This document shows positions 34,858-45,549 of a DNA stretch of 64,000 nt, piece after piece. Under the pieces are notes generated by a model. It was not told where the DNA came from. It saw nothing but the letters and a program-made list of their open reading frames with translations, and searched no databases. Made by a program: the position numbers and the translations under genes. Every line of letters starts with the position of its first letter. Position 1 is the first letter of the stretch. The stretch is from Powellomyces hirtus (lineage: Eukaryota > Chytridiomycota > Chytridiomycetes > Spizellomycetales > Powellomycetaceae), in assembly GCA_025526995.1 (NCBI GenBank), contig JAHLKG010000003.1, positions 1,612,001-1,676,000 on the forward strand, given 5' to 3'.

Positions 34858-35279
34858 ATGGTCTCTCCACGTGAAATCCTGGAGCGAATTGCGCTCTGCC
34901 TTCCCGCCGAAGAATGCTTCCGGATCTCTGTGCAGCTCCGCCTTTCCTACTGCTATAGGGCCTGCATCCCGCAGCTCGCAAACGCAACACGGCCAGTAAA
35001 AAAGGACAAATCGAGCTGCTTGAGTGGTGGAAGGAGAGCGGACTGGAGCTGGAGTACTCCCGCGGGGCAATGGACGACGCGAATTGGGGCGGTAAGGTCG
35101 CGGTGCTGGAGTGGTGGAAGGCGAGCGGGCTCGAACACTAACTGGGCGATAGCCGAAACGCGCTGGACGGACAGGTCACGGCGCTGGAATGGTGGAAGGC
35201 GAGCGGGCTCGAGCTGAAGTACACTGACAAGGGAGCGAGCTGGGGCGGACAGGTCACGGCGCTGAAGTGGTGGAAGTAG
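34858..35279 (+). pseudogene. F-box-like plus WWK-repeat protein, broken
   Basis: It begins with MVSPREILERIALCLPAEEC, an F-box-like helix pair. The frame then changes into a tandem array of a repeat starting LEWWKxSGLELxY, an ankyrin-like repeat I associate with expanded families in zoosporic fungi (from memory, not checked). One repeat has a stop (GLEH then TAA near 35137) and the last is cut at LKWWK then TAG at 35277-35279. Frame change plus two stops indicate a pseudogene. Histidine-kinase sequence follows at once, so this may be part of a past fusion or a rearrangement. Confidence 0.55.
35019..35276 (+). repeat. tandem LEWWK-coding repeats
   Basis: Four unit starts at 35019, 35106, 35184 and 35262, spaced 87, 78 and 78 bp. 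Units 2 and 3 share GAGCGGGCTCGA at the same offset and the GACAGGTCACGGCGCTG junction occurs twice, so these copies are recent. Confidence 0.65.
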
Positions 35280-35280
35280 G

Positions 35281-35757
35281 GCGAGAAGGAAACATTCGAT
35301 TCGGTTGACCTGCAACAAGAGGTTGCAGATACATTCGCCCTTTCGCAAACACCGGGTCGCAGCATCCTCTTCGAAACCGACGCCTGCTTAGCGGATACAT
35401 ATATAGTCGCCGATCAGTCGATCGCCAAACAGATTCTGCTGAACTTGATGGACAAAGCTTTAAATTTCCGAGAGACGGGACACGTCACACTCCCTTTCAA
35501 GTGCGTAAGACTACAGCGACATCAACATCACCATTACGGTCGAATTTCTTGGCGTGCCACGTTACAGATAGTGGCAGGACATGACTTCTAAATTCTTGGA
35601 TAAGTATATCTTTCGTCCGTTCAAGAAAGAAGATCAGCTCTCCCAGGGGCTAGGACTGAGCCTGGCCGTTTCCATCCTGCAGGTGGTTGAAAGCGAACAT
35701 GGGAGAGGAACTTATGGTCCTCTCAACGCCCATCACTTTTCATCGCAAGACAGCTAA
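35281..35757 (+). pseudogene. histidine kinase ATPase-domain remnant
   Basis: The first frame reads LQQEVADTFALSQ, then YIVADQSIAKQILLNLMDKA and LNFRETGHVTL. This is the DHp-to-N-box segment of a hybrid histidine kinase, with the N-box Asn replaced by Lys. A second frame carries a D-box-like VTDSGR, and a third, LDKYIFRPFKKEDQ and LSQGLGLSLAVSILQ, which match the F-box and G2 box. Three frames and an in-frame TAG near 35570 show it is dead. The dimerisation helix with the phosphorylated His, the sensor part and any receiver domain are missing. Confidence 0.6.
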
Positions 35758-36230
35758 CAGCGCGCATCCACCGCCCGGTTGCAACACCCGCCCAATCTCG
35801 CGCAGTGTAGCGAGCGTTGCGGACCACTGAAACGCCTGCGCGACCACAACTGCCGTAAATGTGGCATCTGCAAACGGGGATGTGCGTGCTCGTGCCATCA
35901 ACAATATCCACACCCAGAACCATCTCCTTGAATTTGGCGCGCATCCCCGCAGAGGGCTCCACGGCTCCCAACCGCCCAAGCCCGAACGGGACTAGCGGAC
36001 GGGTGAATTTGCCGGTCCTCGCTGTCAGATACACGCTTTGCGCGGTTGGATGGGCTGACAGGAAGGTGAGCGCTCGTTCGGTGAGATGGGTGAGAATAGC
36101 GGGTGGGTAGGATGGCCGGGCGGCTTCGTACGCGCTGGTTTGGAGGTTGAACCCCTGACAAGCTAACTCGTGCACCGCTGAGCTGAGGGTCGTGGATAGA
36201 CGGGATGTCCTGTTTCGGCCGGGGTGAGTG
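35740..36230 (-). pseudogene. class I SAM-dependent methyltransferase, frameshifted
   Basis: The first frame gives GFNLQTSAYEAARPSYPP, the usual start of this family, then a degraded motif I (TARTGKFTRPLVPFG; intact members have an Asp and Gly-x-Gly here) and GAVEPSAGMRAKF. Near 35880 the frame shifts and goes on as FADATFTAVVVAQAFQW and REIGRVLQPGGG, motifs of the same domain, then stops soon after. The frameshift and the loss of the motif I residues predict no activity. Its 3' end overlaps the kinase remnant on the other strand. Confidence 0.68.
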
Positions 36231-36602
36231 ATTTTGGGGACAGAGGAATTTGAGGTGACATGAGGCGGTGAAAGCGTCTTCCTCCAACTATTGTATGGTA
36301 ACGCTAACCCTAACCCCTTCTTCGCTGCTGGGAGTTGAGTCCCATGGTGTCTGTACTTTGTTCTTCCATAGATTCTGTATGTCCGAACATAACAAGTCCT
36401 TTTGCGCATTCAAAGATCGGACCGTACTATTATGCTTAGACGCACTAGCCGCCGGAAATAAAAGGCGCCTGCGCTTCCCATAAAACATCGCGCTTAATCA
36501 AATCCATTCAAAAAGCGATACAAGTCTCATGTTCTTTACAGATTCCAAATTTCCAAGATCATTGTTGTTTCAGCTAGCCCAAAAGCCTATAGTACAATCT
36601 AT

Positions 36603-39600
36603 TCATGCCTGCTCCACGCCGGAGCTCTCAACGTCCACACTTGCGACGCTATCAGCGTCTTCTTGCATAGGAGGTCCAAAGCGTTCTTCGTACGTCATCG
36701 CATTCCACCCTTGTATCCTCAACGCTCTCACAATGATCCGCCTCGCGATCCACAAATGATGCGCCTCACAATGTTTGAGCAACGCATAGCAGAATCTTAC
36801 GAATGGGGGATCGGGGTCCGAGTTTCCGAAATGCGGATCCTCGGGGATTCGTCGAAGGGCTTTTGGTTGCTGAAATGAGGGCGACTCCGAGTTTAGGTAC
36901 GACAGCAGATCTTGGATCGAACATTCAGTTTCCGCTACGCCGGGGTCGTCCGGAAAAGGGGCCGCGAGGAGGAAACTTGGGATGGGTGTGGGCGATTTGG
37001 GAGGGGCGGGGGTGCTTGGTTCAGGGGTGGACAAAGTTTTCAACAAAGGACCTGTGGCTAAAGTGTTGATCCCAGCTGTATCTTGACCGCTACTATCAGA
37101 GGAGGTAGACTTCCAAATGTTCCGGCGCAACGCCAGGACCGCTTGCCAATACGCAGTGACCTGTTCGTCGTCAACAAAGCTATCGTCCAACTGCACATCC
37201 GCCGCAAACTGCTTCAAAATGGACCGGGACGCTGAGTCGAGCCTGGCCGCATGGTGTTCCATCAAATAGTTTCCGTACGTGAATGCCTCGACCGCATTGA
37301 GCGTCTTTGTGATTGTCGAAAAGTACGCGTGATCAACGACTTTACGAGCGGCATTGCCATTGTTGTCTTCATCCTCTAGGAGACCGTCCGCCCAAATTGA
37401 CTTCATGCTCCCGTCGTTATCGGCTCGATACGCGTACTGTTGCCGTTTGGTTGCTGTTAGCCAGGTATGGATATCTGCAGTCCATGAAGTGAGAGCGGTC
37501 CAGTCTTGATGGAGTAAGTGATGGGCGAGAAGGAGTAACGCCCGGCGGGGGTTGGCACATCCATCTTGTAGCATCTTCAGAACAACGCCTTTTGCCTCAA
37601 CAAGCAGCTGCTTCGACAACATGTATCGAATGAGGAGTACGTAGACTTCTTCGGCTGGAGGCTCGCTTGTGCGAGTGATAGTCCGACGATAATCTGCAAA
37701 CAACATCAGCAAGTTTTCGTGATTGTTTTGGCTATGAACTGCATGAATACACTCTGTGGCAAGAGCTGGAATAAGTTTCGCCAGTGTTAGGGCCGATACT
37801 TCCGCGCCCATTTCGGTAAGACGTTGATAATCGTTTACTGCCCCTGCGACGTCTTTCGCAGCCAGCCACGCATGAATCAGAATCCCGCCCGTGAGACTGG
37901 TCGGTCGCACATTCATGTCAGTCATCGCGTCCATTAACGCGCGCGCTCTGGCATGATCGCCCCGACGACTGAACGCGGCAATCATGATCCCGTAGATCTG
38001 GGAATCCGGCTCCACCGATGCGGCTTTCATGGCTTCGAACCACGCGACCGCACCGTCGACATCGTGGATTCGTAGGTGGGCGCAGATGAGACTCGTGTAG
38101 TTCGACGGTAAAGGGGGAATACCTGCGCGTTCGACCTCAGTCATGAGAAGTTTCGCGCGATCCAGGTCACCCATTTGGCAGTGACCTTCGATCAGACTGG
38201 CAAAGATCACCGAATCCGCTCCGAAGTTTCTCGAAGTCCGATGTTTTTTCGTAAGTTCAGAAGTGTTGCTGAAATACTTCCCTGCGGCGCTGAGCCACCT
38301 ATACGCCCCATTTGGATCTCCGGCCTTCATATGCGCATTGATGATCGTCGCATAGGTCCACCGATCAGGTTCCAAGCGATTCTCCACCATAGAATCGAAA
38401 CAGCTTTGGATACCTTTCATGTCTTTCGCAATACCATACGCATTGATCAAAATATTGTACAGCGTGACGTCCGGCTGTAGTCCATCTTCGGAGGCAAGCC
38501 GCAGAAAACGGGTTGCTTGCTCTAAGTCACCGACCTTCCCGTGCACGTCGATGAGCATCGAGTAAACGAACAAGTCGGGCTTTACACGCATATACACCAT
38601 GCGTTCGTAGATCATGCGGGCACCTTTCGGGTCTTGCCGCTGTAAAAAGCCTTCCAATAAGTACGTGTATGTCGCGAGAACGGGCATGTGTCCGCGAGCG
38701 ACCATCCCATTATAAAATTTCATGGCTTGGGTCAGCTGCCCACGACTGCAGGCTCGCTGTATAAGACCATGGTAGGTTTGCATGATCGCTCGGTACGTGA
38801 TGTTGACGGGCCGATCCTCGCCCGCAGCTTCTTTCGACATCCCTAAAGTTCTGCATATGTGGTCCCAGTACGGCTTTGCGCCTTTTATGTCACCAGCGCG
38901 CGTATACGCATCCACCATCATCAAATATGTCAAGTGCGTAGGTTTGCAGCCGTGTGTCCTCATCATCTCCCAGTACTTCCGCGCATTCGCGGGATCGGGT
39001 ATCTCTGCGTATGCCTCAATCACGCCATTGAAGCAGCTCGAATCAGGTCGCAATTCCCGCCAGTCGAGCATGTTGGTCAACGTCTCGACAGCAAGCTGCA
39101 AGTCCCCTGCACGAGAATAGGCGGTGATCAAACGACCCCAATCTTGGGAATCCAGCCTCACTCCATCATTGACCATGTCTTCCATGATCGCACTGATTTC
39201 CTGTGGTGCTACCTTCCCCCGCATCAAGATCGCCACTAGAGCCCGATAATCCTTAGCGTCGATCCAGGGTCCGGAAATCCCAATGTTGCGCGCTGCGCGA
39301 AAGGCTTTATATTGTGCTAGTAGGCGTAATGCTTCTCGAGAGAAGTTCATAGTATTGAGTGTCAAAAACCGTGATATGCTGACGGTTGCCACTTCGCTCA
39401 GAAACTGTGTGAGGTCCTGGTTGGCGGTATTATCCAGAGCACTAGACAGAGACACTGGTACCGAACGAGGAGGATGGTAGAACACCCAGGGACTTCGTTT
39501 CGACGTGAACGCAGAAACAGAGCAAGCTCGACCACTTGTCCTATCTCTCATAACCTTTTTCCCGTCCGCTTCTTTCCACCTATTCAATCGCCCGTGCTGC

Positions 39601-39842
39601 ACACTGTTCGACGACCGTTCGGTCGTAGATAAGAGATCACGGAACGCTGTCCAGAATATCTGGAGCCTCGACATTGGCGAACATGTTTGCCGAGAAGAGG
39701 AGGCAATCATACTGTCCGCTAACAGACTCGCCGTAGCAGCCGGCAGATGTTCGCGCAAACACTCCCAATGACCAGAATGCAAGGGGCGACAGTGTTCATG
39801 CCAGCTTGTACTTACAGCCGCCTGTGGCCTAATGTTCTGCAA
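36603..39842 (-). CDS. pentatricopeptide-repeat protein, probably mitochondrial
   Basis: One uninterrupted frame of up to 1079 codons. About eleven PPR motifs of ~35 residues lie between residues ~220 and ~680, for example DWGRLITAYSRAGDLQLAVE, HLTYLMMVDAYTRAGDIKGA, LFVYSMLIDVHGKVGDLEQA and LYNILINAYGIAKDMKGIQ. The C-terminal ~370 residues are non-repeat. The N-terminus is basic and Ser rich. An internal Met (MSRLQIFWTAFRDLLS) could start a mitochondrial presequence, so the true start may lie ~170 bp inside. Family knowledge: PPR proteins bind single-stranded RNA and act in organellar RNA processing or translation. The lack of introns in such a long gene is unusual here. Confidence 0.9.
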   Translation of the reverse strand: MQNIRPQAAVSTSWHEHCRPLHSGHWECLREHLPAATASLLADSMIASSSRQTCSPMSRLQIFWTAFRDLLSTTERSSNSVQHGRLNRWKEADGKKVMRDRTSGRACSVSAFTSKRSPWVFYHPPRSVPVSLSSALDNTANQDLTQFLSEVATVSISRFLTLNTMNFSREALRLLAQYKAFRAARNIGISGPWIDAKDYRALVAILMRGKVAPQEISAIMEDMVNDGVRLDSQDWGRLITAYSRAGDLQLAVETLTNMLDWRELRPDSSCFNGVIEAYAEIPDPANARKYWEMMRTHGCKPTHLTYLMMVDAYTRAGDIKGAKPYWDHICRTLGMSKEAAGEDRPVNITYRAIMQTYHGLIQRACSRGQLTQAMKFYNGMVARGHMPVLATYTYLLEGFLQRQDPKGARMIYERMVYMRVKPDLFVYSMLIDVHGKVGDLEQATRFLRLASEDGLQPDVTLYNILINAYGIAKDMKGIQSCFDSMVENRLEPDRWTYATIINAHMKAGDPNGAYRWLSAAGKYFSNTSELTKKHRTSRNFGADSVIFASLIEGHCQMGDLDRAKLLMTEVERAGIPPLPSNYTSLICAHLRIHDVDGAVAWFEAMKAASVEPDSQIYGIMIAAFSRRGDHARARALMDAMTDMNVRPTSLTGGILIHAWLAAKDVAGAVNDYQRLTEMGAEVSALTLAKLIPALATECIHAVHSQNNHENLLMLFADYRRTITRTSEPPAEEVYVLLIRYMLSKQLLVEAKGVVLKMLQDGCANPRRALLLLAHHLLHQDWTALTSWTADIHTWLTATKRQQYAYRADNDGSMKSIWADGLLEDEDNNGNAARKVVDHAYFSTITKTLNAVEAFTYGNYLMEHHAARLDSASRSILKQFAADVQLDDSFVDDEQVTAYWQAVLALRRNIWKSTSSDSSGQDTAGINTLATGPLLKTLSTPEPSTPAPPKSPTPIPSFLLAAPFPDDPGVAETECSIQDLLSYLNSESPSFQQPKALRRIPEDPHFGNSDPDPPFVRFCYALLKHCEAHHLWIARRIIVRALRIQGWNAMTYEERFGPPMQEDADSVASVDVESSGVEQA

Positions 39843-40097
39843 GAGAGAGTTGAAGTGGACCTTCTATGCTCCAAAACATAAACTTTTCTGAAGACCCACA
39901 GTGTGTAAGCCCTGCCTTTCTCTCTGGGTTGGGATTTGCGCAATAGCCTACGAGGGAATGTCAAATTTCCTCACTAATAAAAGTTGCAAGCAACAAGCCA
40001 GCCACATCTGACTCACCGCAATCCGCGTCTCGTTGGCCATTCCAAGTCTGTTCTTCGTCGCAAGATCACCAGCCCTCAACTGGCCTCGGAAGCCATA
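39843..40097. promoter_or_regulatory. bidirectional promoter, PPR gene / dynein intermediate chain
   Basis: 255 bp between divergent ATGs (more if the PPR gene starts at an internal Met). No core motif is evident. Confidence 0.45.
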
Positions 40098-42828
40098 ATG
40101 TTGCCGGCGGAGCGAAGAAAAGAAGGTCAGTGTGATGTGAATTTTGCGCTCTTACATGGTCCAGTAATTCAACCCGGGTCTGCTGTAGAGCTCGAAAAGA
40201 AGAGAGCAAAGCTCGCCGAGTTGCGCAGGGCCAAAGAAGTCAGGAAGAATGCCCTCGACGCTCAAAAACGGGACCCTGTAGGTACTAGCCTCTAGCGGAC
40301 TCGGCTCCTTCATTCAGTGAGGATTACATCTTGACCATCCACGCCTCCCGTAGGCTCCGATGCATATGCGGAAAGAAAGGATCTTGACGACCTTGTGACC
40401 TCGTTGGTCGGGGACCGTCCGGTTTCTCGCAATCGAAGTCGTGATGAACTAGGTTCCTCAGTCTCTACCCCCAGCATCCTGGATCCTCAGACTCTGCGAG
40501 ATGCTATTCAAGGCTCCGTTCCCGACGCGAGTCGCTCCACCGAGTCCGTTGAGACCGGACGCGAGAAGTGTGGACCGTTTGTTGTTGATGTCGTCAAAAT
40601 AAACCCGGTGCTAATTGCCGGTATCTTCTTTAGACAACAACCCACGTTTGTGTCTGCCGACTTTGTATTTCTCGATATGGCGCCAAAGGTATGCGAGCGA
40701 TCAGTCGCACATTCCTCTACTTTGTCACGCTTCCTTACGGTAACCGGTGTTAGGAAAAAGTCATGTATACGAAAGAAATACAGACTGAAACAGTAGATCT
40801 CGGCTTTAATTCAATGGCGGATGGAGAAACATGGGACACTCGTAGACCACCGAAACAAGAGGTGGACGCCATTCAGCCTGAACAGGCATCGCCTGTTGAT
40901 ATTGCAGCCCCCGAGACACCGCCACCAGAACGTAAGTGCAACTACCCAGGCGCAACGACTCAAGGCAAGTCTCTAACCCCGTCGACCTCAACAGCTCTCA
41001 CTGAAGATGAGAAGAAATCTATCGTGTCCTCAGAACGGTTCCTCGACTTTTTTGATTACTCGAGTAAGCTCGTTGAAAGAGCTCTCAACGAGACCACCTA
41101 CGATTTTATGAAAGACTACACTGTTGATGACGACCGAGTCATGTAAGCAAATTCAGACCGAGAACAATCAAACGTACCTCGTTTAACAGCTTTTGCCGTA
41201 GTGATGAAAGCGCCGGGAAGAACATCCAGCAGGTCTGCTGTTTTTCTGATGAACGCTGGACGAGAAACCGAGCGGTAACAGACTGCAGTTGGTCTCAGAA
41301 GGTGTGACCATGCAGTTATTCTTGACACTCTAGCCGCACTATCTCACATTGAGGACTTAGCATCCCGAACTGCTGCTGGCCTCATACAGCAAGAACCAAG
41401 CAACAGTAACGGAGGCTGATGGCTCAGTGCTGATCTGGAATCTGCACCTCCGCGAGCGTCCCGAGTACATATTCCAGTCACAGGTAATATGCAAGATGAT
41501 CGATTCGACTACCTGACTACTGCGGCTAAGATGATCGGGAACAAAAGTCAGATGTGACGGTCGCCACCTTCTCGGACTTTCATCCCAATTTCGTGATCGG
41601 CGGCACGTACTCCGGGCAAATCGTCATATGGGATATGCGCGCTAAAAGCCGGCCGGTGCTACAATCCCCGCTTTCCGCCGCCGGTCATACACATCCCGTC
41701 TACTCGATGAGCATAATAGGAACCCAAAACGCTCACAACCTCCTGTCAGCCTCCACGGATGGGTTGGTCTGTTCATGGCAGTTGGACATGTTGGCGCAGC
41801 CACAGGCAAGAGCGTGAAACGAGGGTTATCAAAGAGTTGATCTAATGCGTTCATTTCTTTGATAGGAAGCTCTCGATCTCGTCCACCCGTCAAACGTCAA
41901 AACAGATGGAGTGTCGATAACAACCATGGCATTCCCGTACAATGAAACCACCACCTTCTGGGTCGGTACCGAGGAGGGGTCCATTCATCAGGCAAATCGA
42001 TACGACCGAGCCGGAAGGTCAGTGGAACTTTGGAATCTGATCGGCTAAGTGTCGATCTGACGCATGATATGCAAACAGCAAAGCCGGCATCAATCCTCTT
42101 GACGCCTACAAGGGACATCATGGCATGGTGACGAGCCTCGACTTCCACCCGTTGTCTGGACCTGCAGACTTTTCAGACCTATTCTTAACGTCGTCGGCGG
42201 ACTGGACGGTCAAGCTCTGGAGGGCAAAGGTACCTGCAGTTGTTCCCGACATCAGGGGCCACGTTGGCTCCGACCGACTAACTGTGTTGTTTGCTCTACC
42301 GTAGTCTGCATCGAAAGCCTCAATGGCCTCGGAACCAATAATGCCCCTCTACTCGTTCGAAGAAGCAGATGATTACGTCTACGATGTTAAATGGTCACCA
42401 TCACACCCCTCATTGTTTGGATGCGTAGATGGCAGCGGACGCTTTGACCTTTACGACCTCAACAGAGAGATCGAGGTAAGATCAAACAGCGCCTCATTTG
42501 GAACCTAGACCAATTACCGATGATACTCAACCTCCCTTCACGCACAGGTACCAACAGTCAGCATGTCCACGGGCACTGGCAAAGCCCTAAATAAGCTTGC
42601 TTGGGACAAAGAGGGTCGGCGGACTGCTACTGGGTCAAGTGACGGTCAGCTGTATGTCTATGACCTGGGAGAGGTAGGCGCGCGCTTGGACAGTTTCCCT
42701 TTTTGTTCTGTTGCATTGATTCTTACGTGGTGCTTTTTGTTGTTCAAACACAAACATAGATATCACAACCGCGTGGCGACGAGTGGAATATGTTCCAACG
42801 GACACTGGCCGAGCTTGAGGCACGATGA
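40098..42828 (+). CDS. DYNC1I: cytoplasmic dynein 1 intermediate chain
   Basis: Fourteen exons (40098-40125, 40189-40281, 40354-40567, 40634-40688, 40754-40931, 40995-41142, 41190-41301, 41361-41483, 41548-41805, 41866-42017, 42079-42229, 42305-42475, 42548-42673, 42760-42828) join to 625 residues. The N-terminal helix ([19 protein letters not shown]) is the dynactin p150 and Nudel binding site. [12 protein letters not shown] matches the light-chain LC8/Tctex region and is followed by [17 protein letters not shown] (LC7 region). Then come WD repeats ([88 protein letters not shown]). Family knowledge: it ties the heavy chain to light chains and dynactin for minus-end transport. WD blades and order match animal and fungal members and not axonemal chains. 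Two introns (66 and 63 nt) are of length 3n and open. One intron appears to be GC..AG. Confidence 0.96.
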
Positions 42829-43167
42829 ACTCTTAACACGAGATATGCTGAGCCGCGTGTTGAAGCGTGGTATCGATTGTGTATTTGATCTGGGGTGCAT
42901 AATAGACGGCAAGACGGAACTTTGTTCATAACACATAAGTCTTCTTGTAAGCGCATCGAACGAGATAGCGGGATTCCATGACGATAAACAAGCTGCGCTT
43001 GGATGGGTCCCAACAACGAACGCTCGGGTGCAACAATTCCGGAATGGAAGAAACTGAACTGTTGTCTACTCGCTCATCATCATCAATCTGATGATGCAAA
43101 CTACTCACAAACTACCTGCAGCCCCATAATGTCCAACTTTTCACTAATGCTGTTCTAAACGCATGAA
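42829..43167. other. convergent 3' region
   Basis: About 340 bp between converging genes, no gene seen. Confidence 0.4.
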
Positions 43168-43575
43168 CTAGTCTGTGTGCTCAGTCTTCTTCGACCAGGA
43201 AGTCAGAACCCACACTCCCTGAGCAGCCGCCAACCAGAACCCACTCGCCGGCATCGCAACACATCCCACAGCGCTCAATCCCAACAATCCCCATCCCACG
43301 CTTCTGGGAATCGTACCCGTCTCCTTCGCGTTATGCGCCATGCTAGCTCCCAGCAGAGCCATCAACACGCCGCTGACGTGGAACCAGAATGCCGCAGATC
43401 GGTCGTAGAGAGGTACTCCGGCCACAGAGTACTTGTCGACCGCGTTGAAGAACCCGGCGGACAGCGTGGCGAGAAGAGGGGTGCGGAGGGGAGTCACGGC
43501 GAGACCGACGCCACAGTGGAGAAGACCGGTCCAGACCATGGTTGTGCCCGGGTTGAGTTTGGAGGGGGAGGGCAT
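43168..43575 (-). CDS. DUF6463-like small membrane protein
   Basis: 135 residues, intronless, four hydrophobic segments: VWTGLLHCGVGLAVTP, then after a polar loop AAFWFHVSGVLMALLGASM, GWGLLGLSAVGCVAMPASG and WLAAAQGVWVLTS. The RSAAFWFHVSG and MPASGFWL signatures match what I know of the DUF6463 family, found in bacteria and fungi. Function is unknown. The start ATG at 43575 precedes a short polar leader. It diverges from RPA3 with 405 bp between them. Confidence 0.7.
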   Translation of the reverse strand: MPSPSKLNPGTTMVWTGLLHCGVGLAVTPLRTPLLATLSAGFFNAVDKYSVAGVPLYDRSAAFWFHVSGVLMALLGASMAHNAKETGTIPRSVGWGLLGLSAVGCVAMPASGFWLAAAQGVWVLTSWSKKTEHTD

Positions 43576-43980
43576 TTTAGCTGTTGCGAAATTGCCAACG
43601 AATGTTAATCAGTCGATTTAGCTTCGAGTAACCCTTCCCCCGCGTTCCTACTAGGTGTACCTTTGCGGACAGCGGCAAGCGTGCTATCTAGGAGCTTCTT
43701 TCAACGAGGATTGTTGCAGTCAACCGTCGGAGAACTTGTGAAGGATTTTACCTGAGTACGCCACCTTTTTAGGATACTTTTTGATCGGAACTTGAGAGAA
43801 TTGTTTGAGGCAGTGGTCTCCATCCTCCCGCAAGTTCCGACCGCGCGTGTTGTCGCGTATCGGAAACCCAGCTGTTCGGAGTGCGCGGTGACCAATGAAA
43901 GGTTAATGAAAATTCAAGTTTCGGACAACTTCATAGCTCAGTTTTGAAACAAACACATTTCAGACAATAGCATACTCACC
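43576..43980. promoter_or_regulatory. divergent promoter region before RPA3
   Basis: 405 bp between divergent ATGs, no coding sequence seen; should hold both promoters. Confidence 0.4.
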
Positions 43981-44713
43981 ATGGAAGCACTCGCAACCCC
44001 ACGAATCAACTTTGTAAGTGGGCCACTCGTAACAGTTCCGGGCCAGGCAGTGTCTGGTTCATTGCTAAAACACCTGCTCATTCACCAGACGCTGCTTCCA
44101 AAATGCAAGGGAAGAACCGTCTTGCTGGTCGGAAAAGTTCTTGCGGTATGCAACCGCCGGCTGATGCTTTATTTTCTTTGGAGACCTACGAGATGCTCAT
44201 CAAGGGCCCCATCTCTTGTCTGTCGGATTCCAGGTCAACCAGGCCTCTGGGCAAGCCATGCTCGAGACTAGCGACCAGGGACAAGTCACCGTGCAGCTCA
44301 ACTCGGTATGTTAACGATGGAACCTCTTATATCTGCTGCTGGCAATGGCTGCGTGTTTGCGAAATATGTATCTCATGAATCGATTCAAAAGAACTCCCCG
44401 ATTCAGGGGGCTACAGGCTTGATAGTAGAGGTGACGGTATGTCCGACAAGGGAAAAGTCCCACGGTCTGGCAACGAACGAGATACGCGTACCTTACATTG
44501 ATATAGGGCCAAGTACAGCAGGATATGTCGATTCAAGAAGCTGAATCTGCACTAATGGGCGATGACTGGGGTATGTATGCAAAAATGAGACGTCCGCATT
44601 CTGAAGCTGCCTCCGCTGACGTTCTTGTTGCTTGCTGTGTAGACCCCATGGCGTACGATAAGATGGTGAATGCGTCACTTGGATTTGATCAATTGCTCGG
44701 CTGGTGGAGTTAG
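43981..44713 (+). CDS. RPA3: replication protein A 14 kDa subunit
   Basis: Six small exons (43981-44013, 44089-44145, 44234-44305, 44407-44436, 44507-44570, 44643-44713) join to 108 residues, the normal size. It is a single OB fold: TPRINFTLLPKCKGRTVLLV (strand 1), GKVLA, AMLETSDQGQVTVQLNS, GLIVEVTGQVQQDMSIQE, and a C-terminal helix (DPMAYDKMVNASLGF) that forms the trimer core. Family knowledge: with RPA70 and RPA32 it makes the main eukaryotic ssDNA-binding complex in replication and repair. The 30 nt exon 4 was chosen over a longer alternative acceptor because it keeps the OB-strand spacing. Confidence 0.9.
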
Positions 44714-44982
44714 ACGTATGTCTTTGACATGAGCGTAGTCATATTGTACATAGCGGAATATCGGACTATCAGCACAAGGCACGACCGTTGCTTCGCGAAG
44801 TCATTTGTAGATGAAAACATGTCTTGCCAGACTGATATGGAAACTTATGGTCATATATGAAGTCATCTTTTACGTCCACCATCAATGACCAGAAAGTTTG
44901 AGTAGGAGAGGCAGAAGCGAAGCACAGGGGTATATGTAATTTACTCGCATGTACATATGTTGCTACAGGAGTGTTCCCTGTC

Positions 44983-45549
44983 TCAGAACCGCTTTGTGTA
45001 ATCCAGTTTCTCGACCCTCACATCTCCATCAATCAGCTGATACACATAAAGCACGACTGTTGGGCCCTGCACGTCCATCAGGACAAAGCTCGGCACTGTC
45101 TCGGTCCCCGTCGCTCGAGGACCCGCAAACGCACCGGTCGCACTTCCCGGCAAGACAAAGAACCGTCCTTCGTGCTCAAACGCCTCAAACTTGTGCGTGT
45201 GCCCGCTGATCAGCACGTCCACATCCATCTCCCTCGCCACGACCCCCAACGACCTCGCATCCCCCCATGGCACAACCTGGTGCCCATGTATGACGCCGAT
45301 CCGCAAAGGGCCGTGAACAACGACTCGAGACAATGGAGCTCCGGGTGTCAGCGACTCGTCCATGTCCCCCTTAACCAGCTGAATGTCCGACGACACGGTG
45401 CGGAGGTAGTCGAGCGTTTCCCGTGATGTGAGGTTGCCTGTGCAGAGGATTTGCTGAATCTTTCCGGGAACGAGGAGACGCTTGAACTTGGAGGGGAGAT
45501 CGACCGCTCGATGCGGTATGTGGAAATCGCCGATGGCCAGAACGAGCAT
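44983..45549 (-). CDS. VPS29: retromer subunit Vps29
   Basis: 188 residues, intronless, start [19 protein letters not shown]. Calcineurin-like phosphoesterase fold with [53 protein letters not shown] and PGSATGAF. As in all Vps29, the first metal site is altered (CTGNLTS in place of GDxxD) and the protein should not act as a phosphatase. Family knowledge: it binds Vps35 and regulators in the retromer coat that recycles receptors from endosomes to the Golgi. An upstream in-frame Met exists, but MLVLAIGD is the universal start. Confidence 0.97.
   Translation of the reverse strand: MLVLAIGDFHIPHRAVDLPSKFKRLLVPGKIQQILCTGNLTSRETLDYLRTVSSDIQLVKGDMDESLTPGAPLSRVVVHGPLRIGVIHGHQVVPWGDARSLGVVAREMDVDVLISGHTHKFEAFEHEGRFFVLPGSATGAFAGPRATGTETVPSFVLMDVQGPTVVLYVYQLIDGDVRVEKLDYTKRF

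Noticed and set aside
36301..36314. Interstitial telomere-like CTAACCCTAACCC beside the pseudogene island
   Set aside because: Only two units; expected by chance in a window this long, and a similar single unit occurs at 21003.
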